Made by a program: the position numbers and the translations under genes. DNA of 64,000 bases from an uncultured Faecalibacterium sp. (GTDB lineage: Bacteria > Bacillota > Clostridia > Oscillospirales > Ruminococcaceae), in contig CALFLK010000020.1 in the NCBI GenBank assembly GCA_937880095.1, positions 59,401-123,400 of the forward strand. Reading direction: 5' to 3'. This document shows, piece by piece, positions 36,301-44,577 of the stretch. How positions within the stretch are numbered: position 1 is the first letter of the stretch; every line of letters starts with the position of its first letter. Under the pieces are notes generated by a model that searched no databases, was not told the DNA's origin, and saw nothing but the letters and a program-made list of their open reading frames with translations.

Positions 36301-38557
36301 ACTGGAACGCATGGTTCTTGATAAAATCGTAGTAGCAGGCGTCACGGTAGGTCATCTGCTTATCCAGATGAGAAGTACCGAAGCTAGCATTGCGCTGGTC
36401 AGCAGTACACTGAATCCAAACGCTGTTTGCCCACTGCAAGAACCAAGGGCTGGGGTTGGTATAGCAGGTCAGAGAAATCCACAGGTTCGGGATATTGTTT
36501 TCCTTTGCGTTTGCACGGACAGCTTCCATCAGGTCAATCCATGCTTCCCACAAATCGGTGACATGGTACATATGATGATAGCCGCCGGTCATATGGTGGT
36601 GTGCATAACCCGGCACACCATCCTTTGCAGGGAACTGGTTGTACTGGCCAACATCTGCAAAGCCGTCCCACTTCCAGTAGTTGATACCGAATTTCTCCTG
36701 GAACTTAAACGCCATATTCTGGAAGTTCTTTACATATACACGGTCCGCAACGTCAACCGAACCGCCAGCACCGCTGCCCTTGCCGCTTTCGGTCAGGATA
36801 TTTGCCAGATGACTCTGGAAGTTATAACCGCCGCGGGGACCTACCCAAGTGCCGAAGCGACTACCGAAGTTTTCGACCAGCTCGCTGGCGGGGGTAAATT
36901 CGTTGGGGAATTTGGAGTTGAACTCCCAGAAACCGCTCTTGTTTTTGCCCACGCCGGAACGCTTAGCATCCACCGGGGTTTCGGTGTCGTTGTAGTTGTT
37001 CCAACCATCGTCGGCAACGTAGGAATCCAGCGGTCGGGTTTCTGCCTTGTTCAGCTCACGGTCCACTTCGATGAAGGATTTCCAGATGCTCTGGTCGTCA
37101 ATCAGCATCATGTTATCGAACCAGGAATTGTACTGCAGACGGAAATCAGAAGGCGTTGCAATGGACTTGATGTATTCGAAGAAGTCTGCCTGCTGCACCT
37201 GCATATCGGTACTGCGTGCCGCACCGGCAACCGTCTGCCAAGTCACATATTTGCCGTCCTGCGTCAGCTGATTGTCCTGCGCAAACTGCTTGAAGGTCTT
37301 GCCCGTGTAGTAACGCATACGGCCTGTGTCGTTTTCAATCTGGGTATCTGCCGCCGGGAACTCGCAGCCAAAGAACATACCCTGCACATAAATGGGCTGA
37401 CCCAGATTTGCCTTGAACTCCTCCATCTCCACAATGCCGCCGTGGCCGGTGGGAATGGTCCAGGTATTGTCGGAAGAATTCACTTTCAGGGATTCCAAAT
37501 CAATGAAGTCGATGGCGGCTTTTTCCCGGTCAGCTTCCGGTACGCTGATTTCCAGGAACTTACGCATGAAATGGTCGCCGTCATACATGACAACATTTTC
37601 CGAGATGGTGTAGGTCACATCTCGGAACGTAAACGGTGCAAACTGGAAGGTCACTTTCTGACCATGCTTTTGCTGACCATTGAGGGTAACACTGGTTTCT
37701 TTGACAACCGGTTCGCCCTGCAACGTCAGATTGCTCGCCTTAAATTCTCGTTCCGCCTTGGGTGCAGTATAGGGCTCTGCGTGCAGATTGAACTCTGCAC
37801 CACCTGCAAACTGGGCACCGTTCTTTGCCGATTTTGCAACCAGCTTCAGCTGTCTGGCACGCTGCGGCTGCTCCAGATTGACATAAATGGGAGCAACGTC
37901 ATTGTACTGGAAATCGCCGGAAGCAATCTTTTTCCAGCTGGAATCATTTGCTTCAAGCGTTCCTTCTTTGTTGGATGCCCACAGCTCATAGCCCAGAATG
38001 TTTCCGTTGGTTGCTTCGCCCTGCTGCCGCGGTGTGTAGGAGAAGCACTGGAACTCCACATCCTTTTTCATGTCAATGATGACATTGTAGGGATATCTTT
38101 GCGGTCCCACACCGCCGCCATAGTTGGTATGCCAGATGGAATCCACATTGCCGTCCAGCAGATTCTGTGCGGGACCATCGCTGGCACCGCTTGCGTTTTG
38201 ACGGCTGTCTGCTTTTGCTGTCCAGCCGTTTCGGTTCAGCGCAGGATGCAGCGTTTCGGTATCCTGCGGTCCCTTTGTAACACGGACGACAAACTCCTCG
38301 CTGCCCTCCGCCGGGACAAAGGCTGTTGCTTTTCCATCCGTGCGTTTGTTTACGATCCGCGTCGTCTGGAGCTTATCACCGGCTGTATCAAATTCTCGCT
38401 CAATCAGATCATTGCCGATGATAACTTTTCCGTTTTCCTGTTTTACCGTCACTTGATGTTCCGGTGTTTGGGCGTATGCTGTTGGTGATAATGCTGTAAG
38501 TACCGGATTTACAGCAATCGCCATTGCCAAAACGCCCGCCAAAAATTTACGTTTCAT
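33305..38557 (-). CDS. Secreted GH36-like alpha-galactosidase/alpha-N-acetylgalactosaminidase, wall-anchored
   Basis: The protein has 1750 aa with a signal peptide (cleavage near AYAQ). After an F5/8-type module (about 100-240) and a beta-sandwich domain comes a TIM barrel with clan GH-D traits: VADDGW (Asp516-Trp519), INYWKWDGF with the likely nucleophile Asp631, and the likely acid/base Asp720 in QCTADQ. These fit GH36 enzymes that remove terminal alpha-Gal or alpha-GalNAc, as from blood-group or mucin glycans; the substrate is not decided. A LamG-like domain, two more F5/8 modules, two FIVAR domains, a Pro/Thr-rich linker, TGDQSH, a membrane helix and a basic tail follow. GAGGAGG sets the start. 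It is divergent from a GH20 enzyme with the same tail type. Confidence 0.85.
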   Translation of the reverse strand: MKRKFLAGVLAMAIAVNPVLTALSPTAYAQTPEHQVTVKQENGKVIIGNDLIEREFDTAGDKLQTTRIVNKRTDGKATAFVPAEGSEEFVVRVTKGPQDTETLHPALNRNGWTAKADSRQNASGASDGPAQNLLDGNVDSIWHTNYGGGVGPQRYPYNVIIDMKKDVEFQCFSYTPRQQGEATNGNILGYELWASNKEGTLEANDSSWKKIASGDFQYNDVAPIYVNLEQPQRARQLKLVAKSAKNGAQFAGGAEFNLHAEPYTAPKAEREFKASNLTLQGEPVVKETSVTLNGQQKHGQKVTFQFAPFTFRDVTYTISENVVMYDGDHFMRKFLEISVPEADREKAAIDFIDLESLKVNSSDNTWTIPTGHGGIVEMEEFKANLGQPIYVQGMFFGCEFPAADTQIENDTGRMRYYTGKTFKQFAQDNQLTQDGKYVTWQTVAGAARSTDMQVQQADFFEYIKSIATPSDFRLQYNSWFDNMMLIDDQSIWKSFIEVDRELNKAETRPLDSYVADDGWNNYNDTETPVDAKRSGVGKNKSGFWEFNSKFPNEFTPASELVENFGSRFGTWVGPRGGYNFQSHLANILTESGKGSGAGGSVDVADRVYVKNFQNMAFKFQEKFGINYWKWDGFADVGQYNQFPAKDGVPGYAHHHMTGGYHHMYHVTDLWEAWIDLMEAVRANAKENNIPNLWISLTCYTNPSPWFLQWANSVWIQCTADQRNASFGTSHLDKQMTYRDACYYDFIKNHAFQFPLSNLYNHDPVYGVEGTNMNANTATDENFKNYLYMMSTRGNAFWELHYSDKIMTDGKYEVTSEFTAWAQENYHMLKNSKMIGGKPDSTHLNDFASDENQAEAYGYSCFDGMDGIISMRNPSATQDKTITFTFDRTMGVAENAGTLQYHLEHHYNMPEGTETTGTLDYGKQYSFTLKPNEVRILRVSKNGDTSAPEIKRAYTDGKNTVTVKFNEKVTGNDIQVEGKNATVTKSADGITYKLQLAEPLTYGETLNITANGIRDLAGNALNSNTISTVYYKDNLAVQSAKAPVTGEKNLGSVDLSDDGFTLNTFVTSAQGAVLKHGAQAELGVQADGKVYFKLGNVTAVSKNTVNDGAEHMITGVKENNGIIKVYVDGALSGSAYDANNRYLALNTADVVLGNASLNGEVAASVYAEGLGYDAVQKLTVPHDGKAPLDTADMTVEVSGTSEGNTDGIFDGDATTYWTSEKAEAGIAKGNPYLIVNLGKEYRLHGVDYTKRYADQPNAYWKCTGNLRDYVLEVSNDKTNWTPVSEGATFADEDLNEAGNGGTTEIRFDPTLAKYIRISGTSSYHWQEENQNKFITVGDLKLYGEEVVCENIALNKTGLTAKYLDGTDAAKGGDRPLSMAVDGTKDDTVGNYAEFGADGNQQGSYLQLDLEKLYDLTAVNLYRYWDDSRTYQNTVVAVTETEDFANPVILYNTDTANKHGLGAGTDEPYAESAEGHSFAVPKDTKAQYVRIYMDGTTAGGRTNHIVELEVFGTEHSEQPTPDVVDTTALTERIQALKAVSKDGKTTSSVKAFDAVVAEAEAKLNAGFAVQDEVNVVLAQLENAEALLVDCGNTDALSALVARYESVQSADYTAASFVRFQAALDAAKAIVADASDASQEQVDAAQTALTQAFENLVKAEPEPTDQPKPTEKPTPTENPEPTAKPDETAKPTAKPTEKPSVTEAPATTKPAQPSATPTGDQSHLFTWIVLAAVCGGSALVLYQARRKNRGTNA

Positions 38558-38588
38558 GTCCGTCCTCCTCACGGTTTCTAGTACATCC

Positions 38589-38617
38589 AGTATAGCTTCA
38601 TTACACATTTTATACAA
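38589..38617 (-). promoter_or_regulatory. Candidate promoter for the GH36-like gene
   Basis: Leftward TTGTAT (38612-38617), a 17-base spacer and TATACT (38589-38594) end 31 bases before the start codon. The -10 has 5 of 6 and the -35 has 3 of 6 consensus bases. Confidence 0.4.
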
Positions 38618-39155
38618 TTCTTTCGCAAACAAAGTAAAACTTTAAGCAATTTTATTCTTTTTTCTCCTTACAACAACACCTTTCTACGGTGCTGTCGCAA
38701 GATCTTTCCTGTTTTCGTCTGTATTTCATAGAACACGCTACCTTATATAATATATAGCTTGTCACCTGCGTACCACAGCAACTGCTAATCTCATCGCTCC
38801 CCACCGCTCTTTCGCAACGGTATTTCCACAAGAATTTCTTTCTATAAAAATAAAAAGTGTGCAATATACATAAAGCATGTTTGTTAAATTTATGTACAAT
38901 ATCTATAGACAGTGTATCGTACGTTTTGATAGTATAGTCTGCGTGAGTGCATCACGACACGGACTGATTTTTCCGTTTTTTCACTTCAAAATACAGGAAA
39001 AGAGAACTCCACCAGCAACGCACATTTTCCACAACGTGATCTGTCTGCTATGTGGAGATTGAGGGAGCTTTGTATCTTTTCTTGTATCTATCGGCAGACG
39101 AAAAAATCAGGGTTGTGCCTACCACGCTCAATAATAAAAGAAAGAGGTATCTAGC
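38618..39155. other. Divergent intergenic region between two glycosidase genes
   Basis: About 540 AT-rich bases with no convincing gene. It must contain the rightward promoter of the GH20 gene; a TATAGT at 38932-38937 and a ribosome site AAAGAGG before the ATG are visible, but no clear -35. Several short palindromic tracts occur, none recognised as a known operator. A shared regulator binding here would control both enzymes. Confidence 0.4.
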
Positions 39156-42100
39156 ATGAAGAAAATCCACAAGCGATTGCTGGCTTCCTTGCTGGCAGCA
39201 GTGATGCTGGCAGGGCAAACGGCAGTATTTGCAGCGGCTGTGCCAGATCCTGCACTGGAGACAGGCAGCGATATCAATCTGGCTCTTCAGGAAGGCGTAA
39301 CCGCTACCGCAGATGACACTGATGGCACCGATTTTGTCGCTGCGAAAACCATTGACGGTGATCACAGCGCAAACTCCCGCTGGGGCTCCCACAATGATAA
39401 CCAGGGTACTACCCCCCGCACTCTGACGCTGGACCTGGGCAAAACTTGCACCATCAACAGTGTCAAGCTCTTTTGGGAAAAAGAGAACATTCAGGACTAT
39501 GTTATTGAAACATCCGCAAATAATTCCGACTGGACCCCGCAGGTAACCGTTACCGGTGCAACTGCAGCTGCTGACGTCACGCACGCATTTGACGCACCCG
39601 TCGATGCACAGTACATCCGTGTACGCGTGACCAAGTATGGTCCGGCTGTTCCCGGCTGGTACAACGTAGGCGTGCGTGAATTCGAGGTCTACGGCCAGAA
39701 GAAAGAGGAAATCGTCATCGGCAATCTGGCAACTCTGCCCGGTGTTCAGGCAGAAGCCAGCAACACCGACGGCAATCAATTCACTGCTGACAAAACCATC
39801 GATGGCGACACCAGCAATGATTCCCGCTGGGGTTCCGGCAACGATAACGCTGGTACCACCGAGCGCACTCTGACCCTGAACCTGGGTGCTGAGCGCACCA
39901 TTACCGGCTTCAAGCTGTACTGGGAAAAGGAAAACATCAAGGACTATGTCATTGAAACCTCTGCAAATGGCACCGAGTGGACCGCACAGGTAACCATCAC
40001 CGATGCAGCTCCTGCTCTTGATGTTACCCATGATCTGGGCGCAGGCCATGAAGTGACCGCTCAGTATGTCCGTCTGCGTGTAACCCGCTACGGCGAGGCT
40101 GTCGCTAACTGGTACAACGTTGGCGTGCGTGAGTTCGAAGTCAATGGTCATATGCCCGAAAATGTCGAGCCTCCCAAGCCGGACGACACCCTGCTGGTTG
40201 AGCCCAAGGGCACCAACCTGGCTCGTCTGGACAGCGTTACCGCTTCTGCTACCAACGTAGAGAGCGGCACACAGTTTAATGCTGACAAGGCTCGCGACGG
40301 CAACAAAACCGCTAAGGAATCCCGCTGGGCTACTGACCGGAATGTACCTACCCCCACCATTACCTATAATCTGGGCGGTAAGTACAATGTTGGCAGCGTG
40401 ATCCTGTACTGGGAAAGCAACAGCCCTGACGAGTGGTATGTGGAAACCTCTCTGGACGGCAACACTTGGGAAACCCAGAAATCCTTTAACGCAAAGCTGC
40501 CCATGGGTGCTGCACCCATTCAGACCGTTAACTTTGACCACCCCGTAGAGGCACGTTATGTTCGTGTGCGCGTCGAAAAATACAGCAACAGCCACTGGAA
40601 CAACGTCGCTATGTACGAATTCGAGGTCTATCAGGAAGAATCCGAAATCGTGATGACTCCTGCTACCGTCGCAAACGAACTGGCTCAGACCGTGACCATC
40701 GAAAATGGCAAGGTCGTCATGCCCGGTGCAGTGCCTGAAAAGTACACCGCAACCTTCGGCTGCAACTATGAGCAGGTTGTAGATGCAGACGGCAACATTC
40801 ATACGCCTCTGGTAGATACCAAGGTGGAAATCACTGTTACTGTTCGTGAAAAAGCAGATTCCACTGTATGCGGCTCCGCTATGGCTGAGCTGACCATCCC
40901 CGGTGTACACCATGCAAACGAAGGCAACGAAAAGCCCGCTGTCGCTCCCGAACTGGCACAGTGGTACAGCTCTGCAGAGCAGGCTGGCAAGGTCTTTACT
41001 CTGAACGAGCAGAGCCGTATCGTTGCAGATGAATCCATGCAGAGTGTTGCAAAGGAACTGAAGAACGACATTCTGGACCTGTTTGGTCTGGACCTGCCCA
41101 TCGTTTCCTCCGGTGTCAAGGCTGGCGATATTCAGCTGACCAACTTTGACGGCGAGGGCTTTGACAAGGAAACTTACAACATGGTTGTTACTGACCATGT
41201 TGAGATTCAGGCTAACCACACCACCGGCGCATACTGGGGTACCCGCTCTGTTCTGCAGGCACTGGTCCTCAGCAAGAATCAGACCATCGCTCAGGGTACC
41301 GCTCGCGACTACCCCGAATTTGAGACCCGTGGTTTCATGCTGGACGTAGGCCGTAAGCCCATGTCCATGGAGAAGCTGCGTGAGTTCGTGAAGAACATGG
41401 CTTGGTACAAGATGAATGACTTCCATCTGCACCTGAGCGACAACCTGATCTTCATGGAAGATTATGTTAACGCTGGCAAGAAGGACGAAGCTTGGAACTC
41501 TTATCAGGGCTTCCGTCTGGAATCCAGTAAGGAAGGTCTGACCTCCAAGGATTACTTCTACAGCAAGCAGGAATTTAAGTCCTTCATTGATGATTCCCGT
41601 GCACTGGGCGTGAACATCACCCCCGAAATCGACGTTCCCGCACATGCACTGTCTGTCACCAACTACATTAAGAACACGCTGGGTCGTGATGATCTGGTCC
41701 TGCACAAGCTGGGCGGCAGCCGTCCCTGGTTTGACCATGTGGATATCAGCAAGCAGGAAGCAATCAACATCGTTAAGACCATCTTTGATGAGTACATCGA
41801 CGAAAATATCTTTGACGAGAACACTGTAATTCACATCGGCGCTGACGAATTCTACGACAGCCATCCGGCTTATCGTAACTTCCTCATCCAGATGATCGAT
41901 TACATCCAGAATGAAAAGGGTCGTCAGGTTCGTGTATGGGGCAGCTTGTCTCAGATGAGCAACACCCCCGCAGAGCATCCCTTTACTGCTGAACATGTGC
42001 AGGGCGCACAGATGAACATCTGGAACACCAGCTGGGCAAAGCCGCAGGATATGTTCAATCTGGGCTTTGACCTGATCAACACCGTTGACGGTCAGCTGTA

Positions 42101-43859
42101 CATTGTTCCCAGCGGAAAGGGCAACCATGGCGGCTACGGCGACTTCCTGAATGCACAGGCTCTGTACAATGGCTGGGAGCCCGAAAGCATTGGCGGTGTT
42201 TGGATTCCCACTGGTTCCGAGCAGATGATGGGTGCTACCTTTGCAATCTGGCAGGATAACATCGACACCCGCGCTGCCGGCATCAACGAAACCGATACCT
42301 TCTACCGCTTTATGGACGCTATGCCCTACCTGAGCGTAAAGATGTGGGGTACCGGCGGTGACGGTCTGGACCGCAACTTCGAGGCAGAAAAGGCTAACAT
42401 CGAAGCTCTGGGTACTGCTCCCAACACCAACCCCTACCACGAGATTGAAAAGGCTCCTGATACCAAGGAGTACGCACAGTATTCCTTCAACAACAAGCAT
42501 GACCTGTCCGGCAACAAGCACGATCTGACCCTGAACGGCGCAACCATCGGGAATGGCAGCCTGGTGCTCAACGGCGGCAAGTCCTACGCAGAAACCGGTC
42601 TGAACGTCATGGGTCCCAACAACTCTTTGACCTTCAAGGTATACAAGGACAGCGCTGCACAGGACGGCGAGCAGATTCTGTTCGAGGCTGACGCTGCTTA
42701 TGGCGAAACCACTGTCAAGGCTCTGTCCTCTAACAACGGCAAGTGGAAGCTGGGCTTTGCACGCGAGCTGTATGAGTACGTCTTCAACTACGATCTGCCC
42801 CACGACCAGTGGGTCGAGCTGACCATCCGCAACGAGGGCGACAAGACCTATCTGCTGGTAGACGGCAAGAAGATTGAAGCTATCGGTTCTTTCCTGCCCG
42901 ACGAACACGCTACCACGAAGTTCATGGGCAAGACCGGCATCAAGTACTCCTCTTTCGATATCCCTGTTGCACGCATCGGCAGCACCGAGAATGCTTTCCA
43001 GGGCAAGATTGACAGCGTTGCATTCCACTCCAATGATGTGACCCCTGCTGAGCGCTTCGAGGTTCAGTTTGTTTCCAACGACGGCACCGTTCTGGATTAC
43101 GCAACGGTAGATGCAGGTCAGACTGTCACCGAGCCGGAAGCTCCTGTTCTGGATGGCTTCGTATTCAAGGGCTGGTTCACCGATAAGGATTGCACCACTG
43201 CTTACGATTTCACCACTCCTGTAGATAGCGACATGACGCTGTACGCAAAGTGGGTAGCAGTTGACAAATCTGCACTGAAGGAACAGATCCAGAAGGCTGA
43301 GGATATGATCGGCAAGAAGGATCAGTATGTTTCTGATAACTGGCAGCAGCTGGTGGATGCACTGAACGAAGCAAACAAGGTCATGGACAACAAGTCCGCT
43401 ACCGAAGCAGAGGTAAAGACTGCTGTTGAGGCTCTGTCCGACGCGATGTCTGCACAGCTGCTGAAGGCTGACAAGTCCGAGCTGAAGGATCTGGTGAAGA
43501 AGGCTGAATCCAAGAAGCTGAAGGGCTATACCGAAGAAAGCGTTAAGGCATTCCGTACCGCACTGGAAGAGGCTAAAGCTGTTCTGAACAACGAGAACCT
43601 CAGCCAGAAGGACCAGGCTACTGTTGATAAGGCTGTAGAGCAGCTGAACGCAGCAATCGCAGGTCTGACTGCTGAAAAGACGCCTGTCACTCCTCCCACG
43701 GACGATACCAACAACGGCAACAATGCACAGAATCATCAGGGTAACGGCGCTGCAACTGGCGATGAAACCCATATGCTGGTTTGGAGCATTGCACTCCTGA
43801 TTTCTCTGGCTGGTGCAACTTGGGCAGGCATGGCTGCACATAAGCGTAACAACAAGTAA
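39156..43859 (+). CDS. Secreted GH20 beta-N-acetylhexosaminidase/lacto-N-biosidase type enzyme, wall-anchored
   Basis: The protein has 1567 aa with a signal peptide (MKKIHKRLLASLLAAVML). Three F5/8 (CBM32-like) modules follow at about 45-185, 195-330 and 352-495; the first two are near-copies (NSRWGSxND, EKENIxDYVIETSANxxxW). A GH20b domain (about 590-710) leads to the GH20 barrel (720-1080): RGFMLDVGRK, FHLHLSDN and the catalytic pair Asp897-Glu898 in IGADEFYD. A LamG-like domain, a Listeria-Bacteroides repeat (FKGWFTDKDC), two FIVAR domains, ATGDETH, a membrane helix and AAHKRNNK complete it. It removes beta-GlcNAc/GalNAc or lacto-N-biose from glycans outside the cell. Codon use is strongly biased (AAG, CTG, CGT), suggesting high expression. 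Confidence 0.92.
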   Translation: MKKIHKRLLASLLAAVMLAGQTAVFAAAVPDPALETGSDINLALQEGVTATADDTDGTDFVAAKTIDGDHSANSRWGSHNDNQGTTPRTLTLDLGKTCTINSVKLFWEKENIQDYVIETSANNSDWTPQVTVTGATAAADVTHAFDAPVDAQYIRVRVTKYGPAVPGWYNVGVREFEVYGQKKEEIVIGNLATLPGVQAEASNTDGNQFTADKTIDGDTSNDSRWGSGNDNAGTTERTLTLNLGAERTITGFKLYWEKENIKDYVIETSANGTEWTAQVTITDAAPALDVTHDLGAGHEVTAQYVRLRVTRYGEAVANWYNVGVREFEVNGHMPENVEPPKPDDTLLVEPKGTNLARLDSVTASATNVESGTQFNADKARDGNKTAKESRWATDRNVPTPTITYNLGGKYNVGSVILYWESNSPDEWYVETSLDGNTWETQKSFNAKLPMGAAPIQTVNFDHPVEARYVRVRVEKYSNSHWNNVAMYEFEVYQEESEIVMTPATVANELAQTVTIENGKVVMPGAVPEKYTATFGCNYEQVVDADGNIHTPLVDTKVEITVTVREKADSTVCGSAMAELTIPGVHHANEGNEKPAVAPELAQWYSSAEQAGKVFTLNEQSRIVADESMQSVAKELKNDILDLFGLDLPIVSSGVKAGDIQLTNFDGEGFDKETYNMVVTDHVEIQANHTTGAYWGTRSVLQALVLSKNQTIAQGTARDYPEFETRGFMLDVGRKPMSMEKLREFVKNMAWYKMNDFHLHLSDNLIFMEDYVNAGKKDEAWNSYQGFRLESSKEGLTSKDYFYSKQEFKSFIDDSRALGVNITPEIDVPAHALSVTNYIKNTLGRDDLVLHKLGGSRPWFDHVDISKQEAINIVKTIFDEYIDENIFDENTVIHIGADEFYDSHPAYRNFLIQMIDYIQNEKGRQVRVWGSLSQMSNTPAEHPFTAEHVQGAQMNIWNTSWAKPQDMFNLGFDLINTVDGQLYIVPSGKGNHGGYGDFLNAQALYNGWEPESIGGVWIPTGSEQMMGATFAIWQDNIDTRAAGINETDTFYRFMDAMPYLSVKMWGTGGDGLDRNFEAEKANIEALGTAPNTNPYHEIEKAPDTKEYAQYSFNNKHDLSGNKHDLTLNGATIGNGSLVLNGGKSYAETGLNVMGPNNSLTFKVYKDSAAQDGEQILFEADAAYGETTVKALSSNNGKWKLGFARELYEYVFNYDLPHDQWVELTIRNEGDKTYLLVDGKKIEAIGSFLPDEHATTKFMGKTGIKYSSFDIPVARIGSTENAFQGKIDSVAFHSNDVTPAERFEVQFVSNDGTVLDYATVDAGQTVTEPEAPVLDGFVFKGWFTDKDCTTAYDFTTPVDSDMTLYAKWVAVDKSALKEQIQKAEDMIGKKDQYVSDNWQQLVDALNEANKVMDNKSATEAEVKTAVEALSDAMSAQLLKADKSELKDLVKKAESKKLKGYTEESVKAFRTALEEAKAVLNNENLSQKDQATVDKAVEQLNAAIAGLTAEKTPVTPPTDDTNNGNNAQNHQGNGAATGDETHMLVWSIALLISLAGATWAGMAAHKRNNK

Positions 43860-43910
43860 TATTGGATGATTACAGCTTTTGCGGTTTAATGTTTCAAAAG
43901 AATCCATAAA

Positions 43911-43954
43911 AGGTACGGCACAGTTCCATAAAGGAATTGTGCCGTACCTTTTTT
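43911..43954 (+). terminator. Intrinsic terminator of the GH20 gene
   Basis: GGTACGGCACAGTTCC and GGAATTGTGCCGTACC (one G-T pair) with a 5-base loop, followed by TTTTTT. It starts 52 bases past the stop codon. Confidence 0.92.
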
Positions 43955-43994
43955 ATAAAACTGTATATTCCCTGATTACACATCTCTCATCAAA

Positions 43995-44045
43995 AGAAAA
44001 AGCCGCAGATTTACTGGATTTCCAGCATTTCTGCGACTTTTTCTT
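43995..44045 (-). terminator. Terminator originally belonging to the host tRNA
   Basis: On the minus strand AAAAAGTCGCAGA and TCTGCGGCTTTTT form a stem around an inner CTGGA/TCCAG hairpin, directly after the CCA of the tRNA 3' remnant. It is in the right place and orientation to end the tRNA transcript before prophage insertion. Confidence 0.75.
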
Positions 44046-44046
44046 A

Positions 44047-44072
44047 TGGTGCGAAGGAGGGGATTTGAACCA
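44047..44072 (-). other. Prophage attachment site: 3' end of a tRNA (probably tRNA-Leu)
   Basis: The minus strand reads GGTTCAAATCCCC followed by TCCTTCGCACCA: a T-loop, the 3' half of the T-stem, an acceptor 3' strand and CCA. The bases before GGTTC do not pair as a T-stem and no D- or anticodon arm is present, so it is only a remnant. Strand CCTTCGC-A implies a 5' end of GCGAAGG, which suits tRNA-Leu. This is the left attachment site; an intact tRNA is predicted at the prophage's other end, outside the window. Confidence 0.75.
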
Positions 44073-44183
44073 TAGGAAGCCTTTTATAAGAATGACTTTC
44101 CCGCCTTTTCAAGCGAATATCCTATACATACATCGATATTTCGCCTCATTTCACCCACTATTTTCGTATCATAAAAACAAAAG

Positions 44184-44203
44184 TGTGTACCTTAATGTGT
44201 ACC
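44184..44203 (+). repeat. Direct repeat TGTGTACC beside the attachment site
   Basis: TGTGTACC occurs at 44184-44191 and 44196-44203, 12 bases apart, inside the 200-base gene-free stretch between the tRNA remnant and the late-operon terminator. The spacing of about one helical turn suits arm-type sites for a tyrosine integrase. This role is inferred. Confidence 0.4.
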
Positions 44204-44213
44204 TGATCAAAAC

Positions 44214-44258
44214 AAAAAGCCCCCAACCATTCGGATTTTCCGGACAGTTGGGGGCTTT
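44214..44258 (-). terminator. Terminator of the prophage late operon
   Basis: Minus strand AAAAGCCCCCAACTG and the complementary arm (GTTGGGGGCTTTTT) pair, with an inner TCCGG/CCGAA-like stem. It lies 10 bases past the stop codon of the holin gene, the last prophage gene. Confidence 0.88.
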
Positions 44259-44268
44259 TCACATCATA

Positions 44269-44529
44269 TTATTTCTTCGTTACCAACTGCGTAACCACCT
44301 GATGCAGACCCGTGCTGCCCAGACCGCTGGCCAGACCGATCAACACCACTTCGGGGGTAACATCCGGCCAGTGCATCCAGATGGAGAGCACCAGACCTAG
44401 CAGGCCGACAATCGCAGGGATATAGCGGTTGTCAAACTTGGGAAACAGGTTCTTCAGGATGTAGCCGACACACAGGCAAATACCAACGATAACCGGCACC
44501 ATGTACTCATTCAAAAAAGACAGATCCAT
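44269..44529 (-). CDS. Phage holin (Hol44/phage_holin_5-like)
   Basis: The protein has 86 aa. An N-terminal helix (MVPVIVGICLCVGYILKNLF), a loop with RYIPAIVGLLGLVLSIW as second helix, then VVLIGLASGLGSTGLHQV and a charged end. This topology and the YIPxIVGxLG motif fit the holin family related to phage Hol44. Holins form membrane pores that release the endolysin. The ATG is 7 bases after AAAGGAA. It is last in the lysis cassette, behind the endolysin. Confidence 0.82.
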   Translation of the reverse strand: MDLSFLNEYMVPVIVGICLCVGYILKNLFPKFDNRYIPAIVGLLGLVLSIWMHWPDVTPEVVLIGLASGLGSTGLHQVVTQLVTKK

Positions 44530-44577
44530 AATCAAGTTCCTTTCTTACTTATGTTAATTCTTATCTTACGACTTAGG

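Noticed and set aside
33221..38488. Very long open frame (1755 codons) on the plus strand
   Set aside because: It is the antisense of the GH36-like gene. The translation is Cys/Arg/Ile-rich with no domains, while the opposite strand has a signal peptide, catalytic motifs and a wall anchor.
39240..40640. Repeated DNA resembling tandem repeats in the GH20 gene
   Set aside because: These are duplicated F5/8-type protein modules in frame, not a CRISPR or DNA-level repeat array. No CRISPR array was seen in the window.
39048..43907. Long open frame (1619 codons) on the minus strand opposite the GH20 gene
   Set aside because: Antisense shadow caused by strong codon bias (few TAA/TAG/TCA complements). 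No ribosome site and no recognisable domains.
44047..44072. Complete tRNA gene at the prophage edge
   Set aside because: Only the T-loop to CCA part is present; the sequence upstream cannot form T-, anticodon or D-arms.
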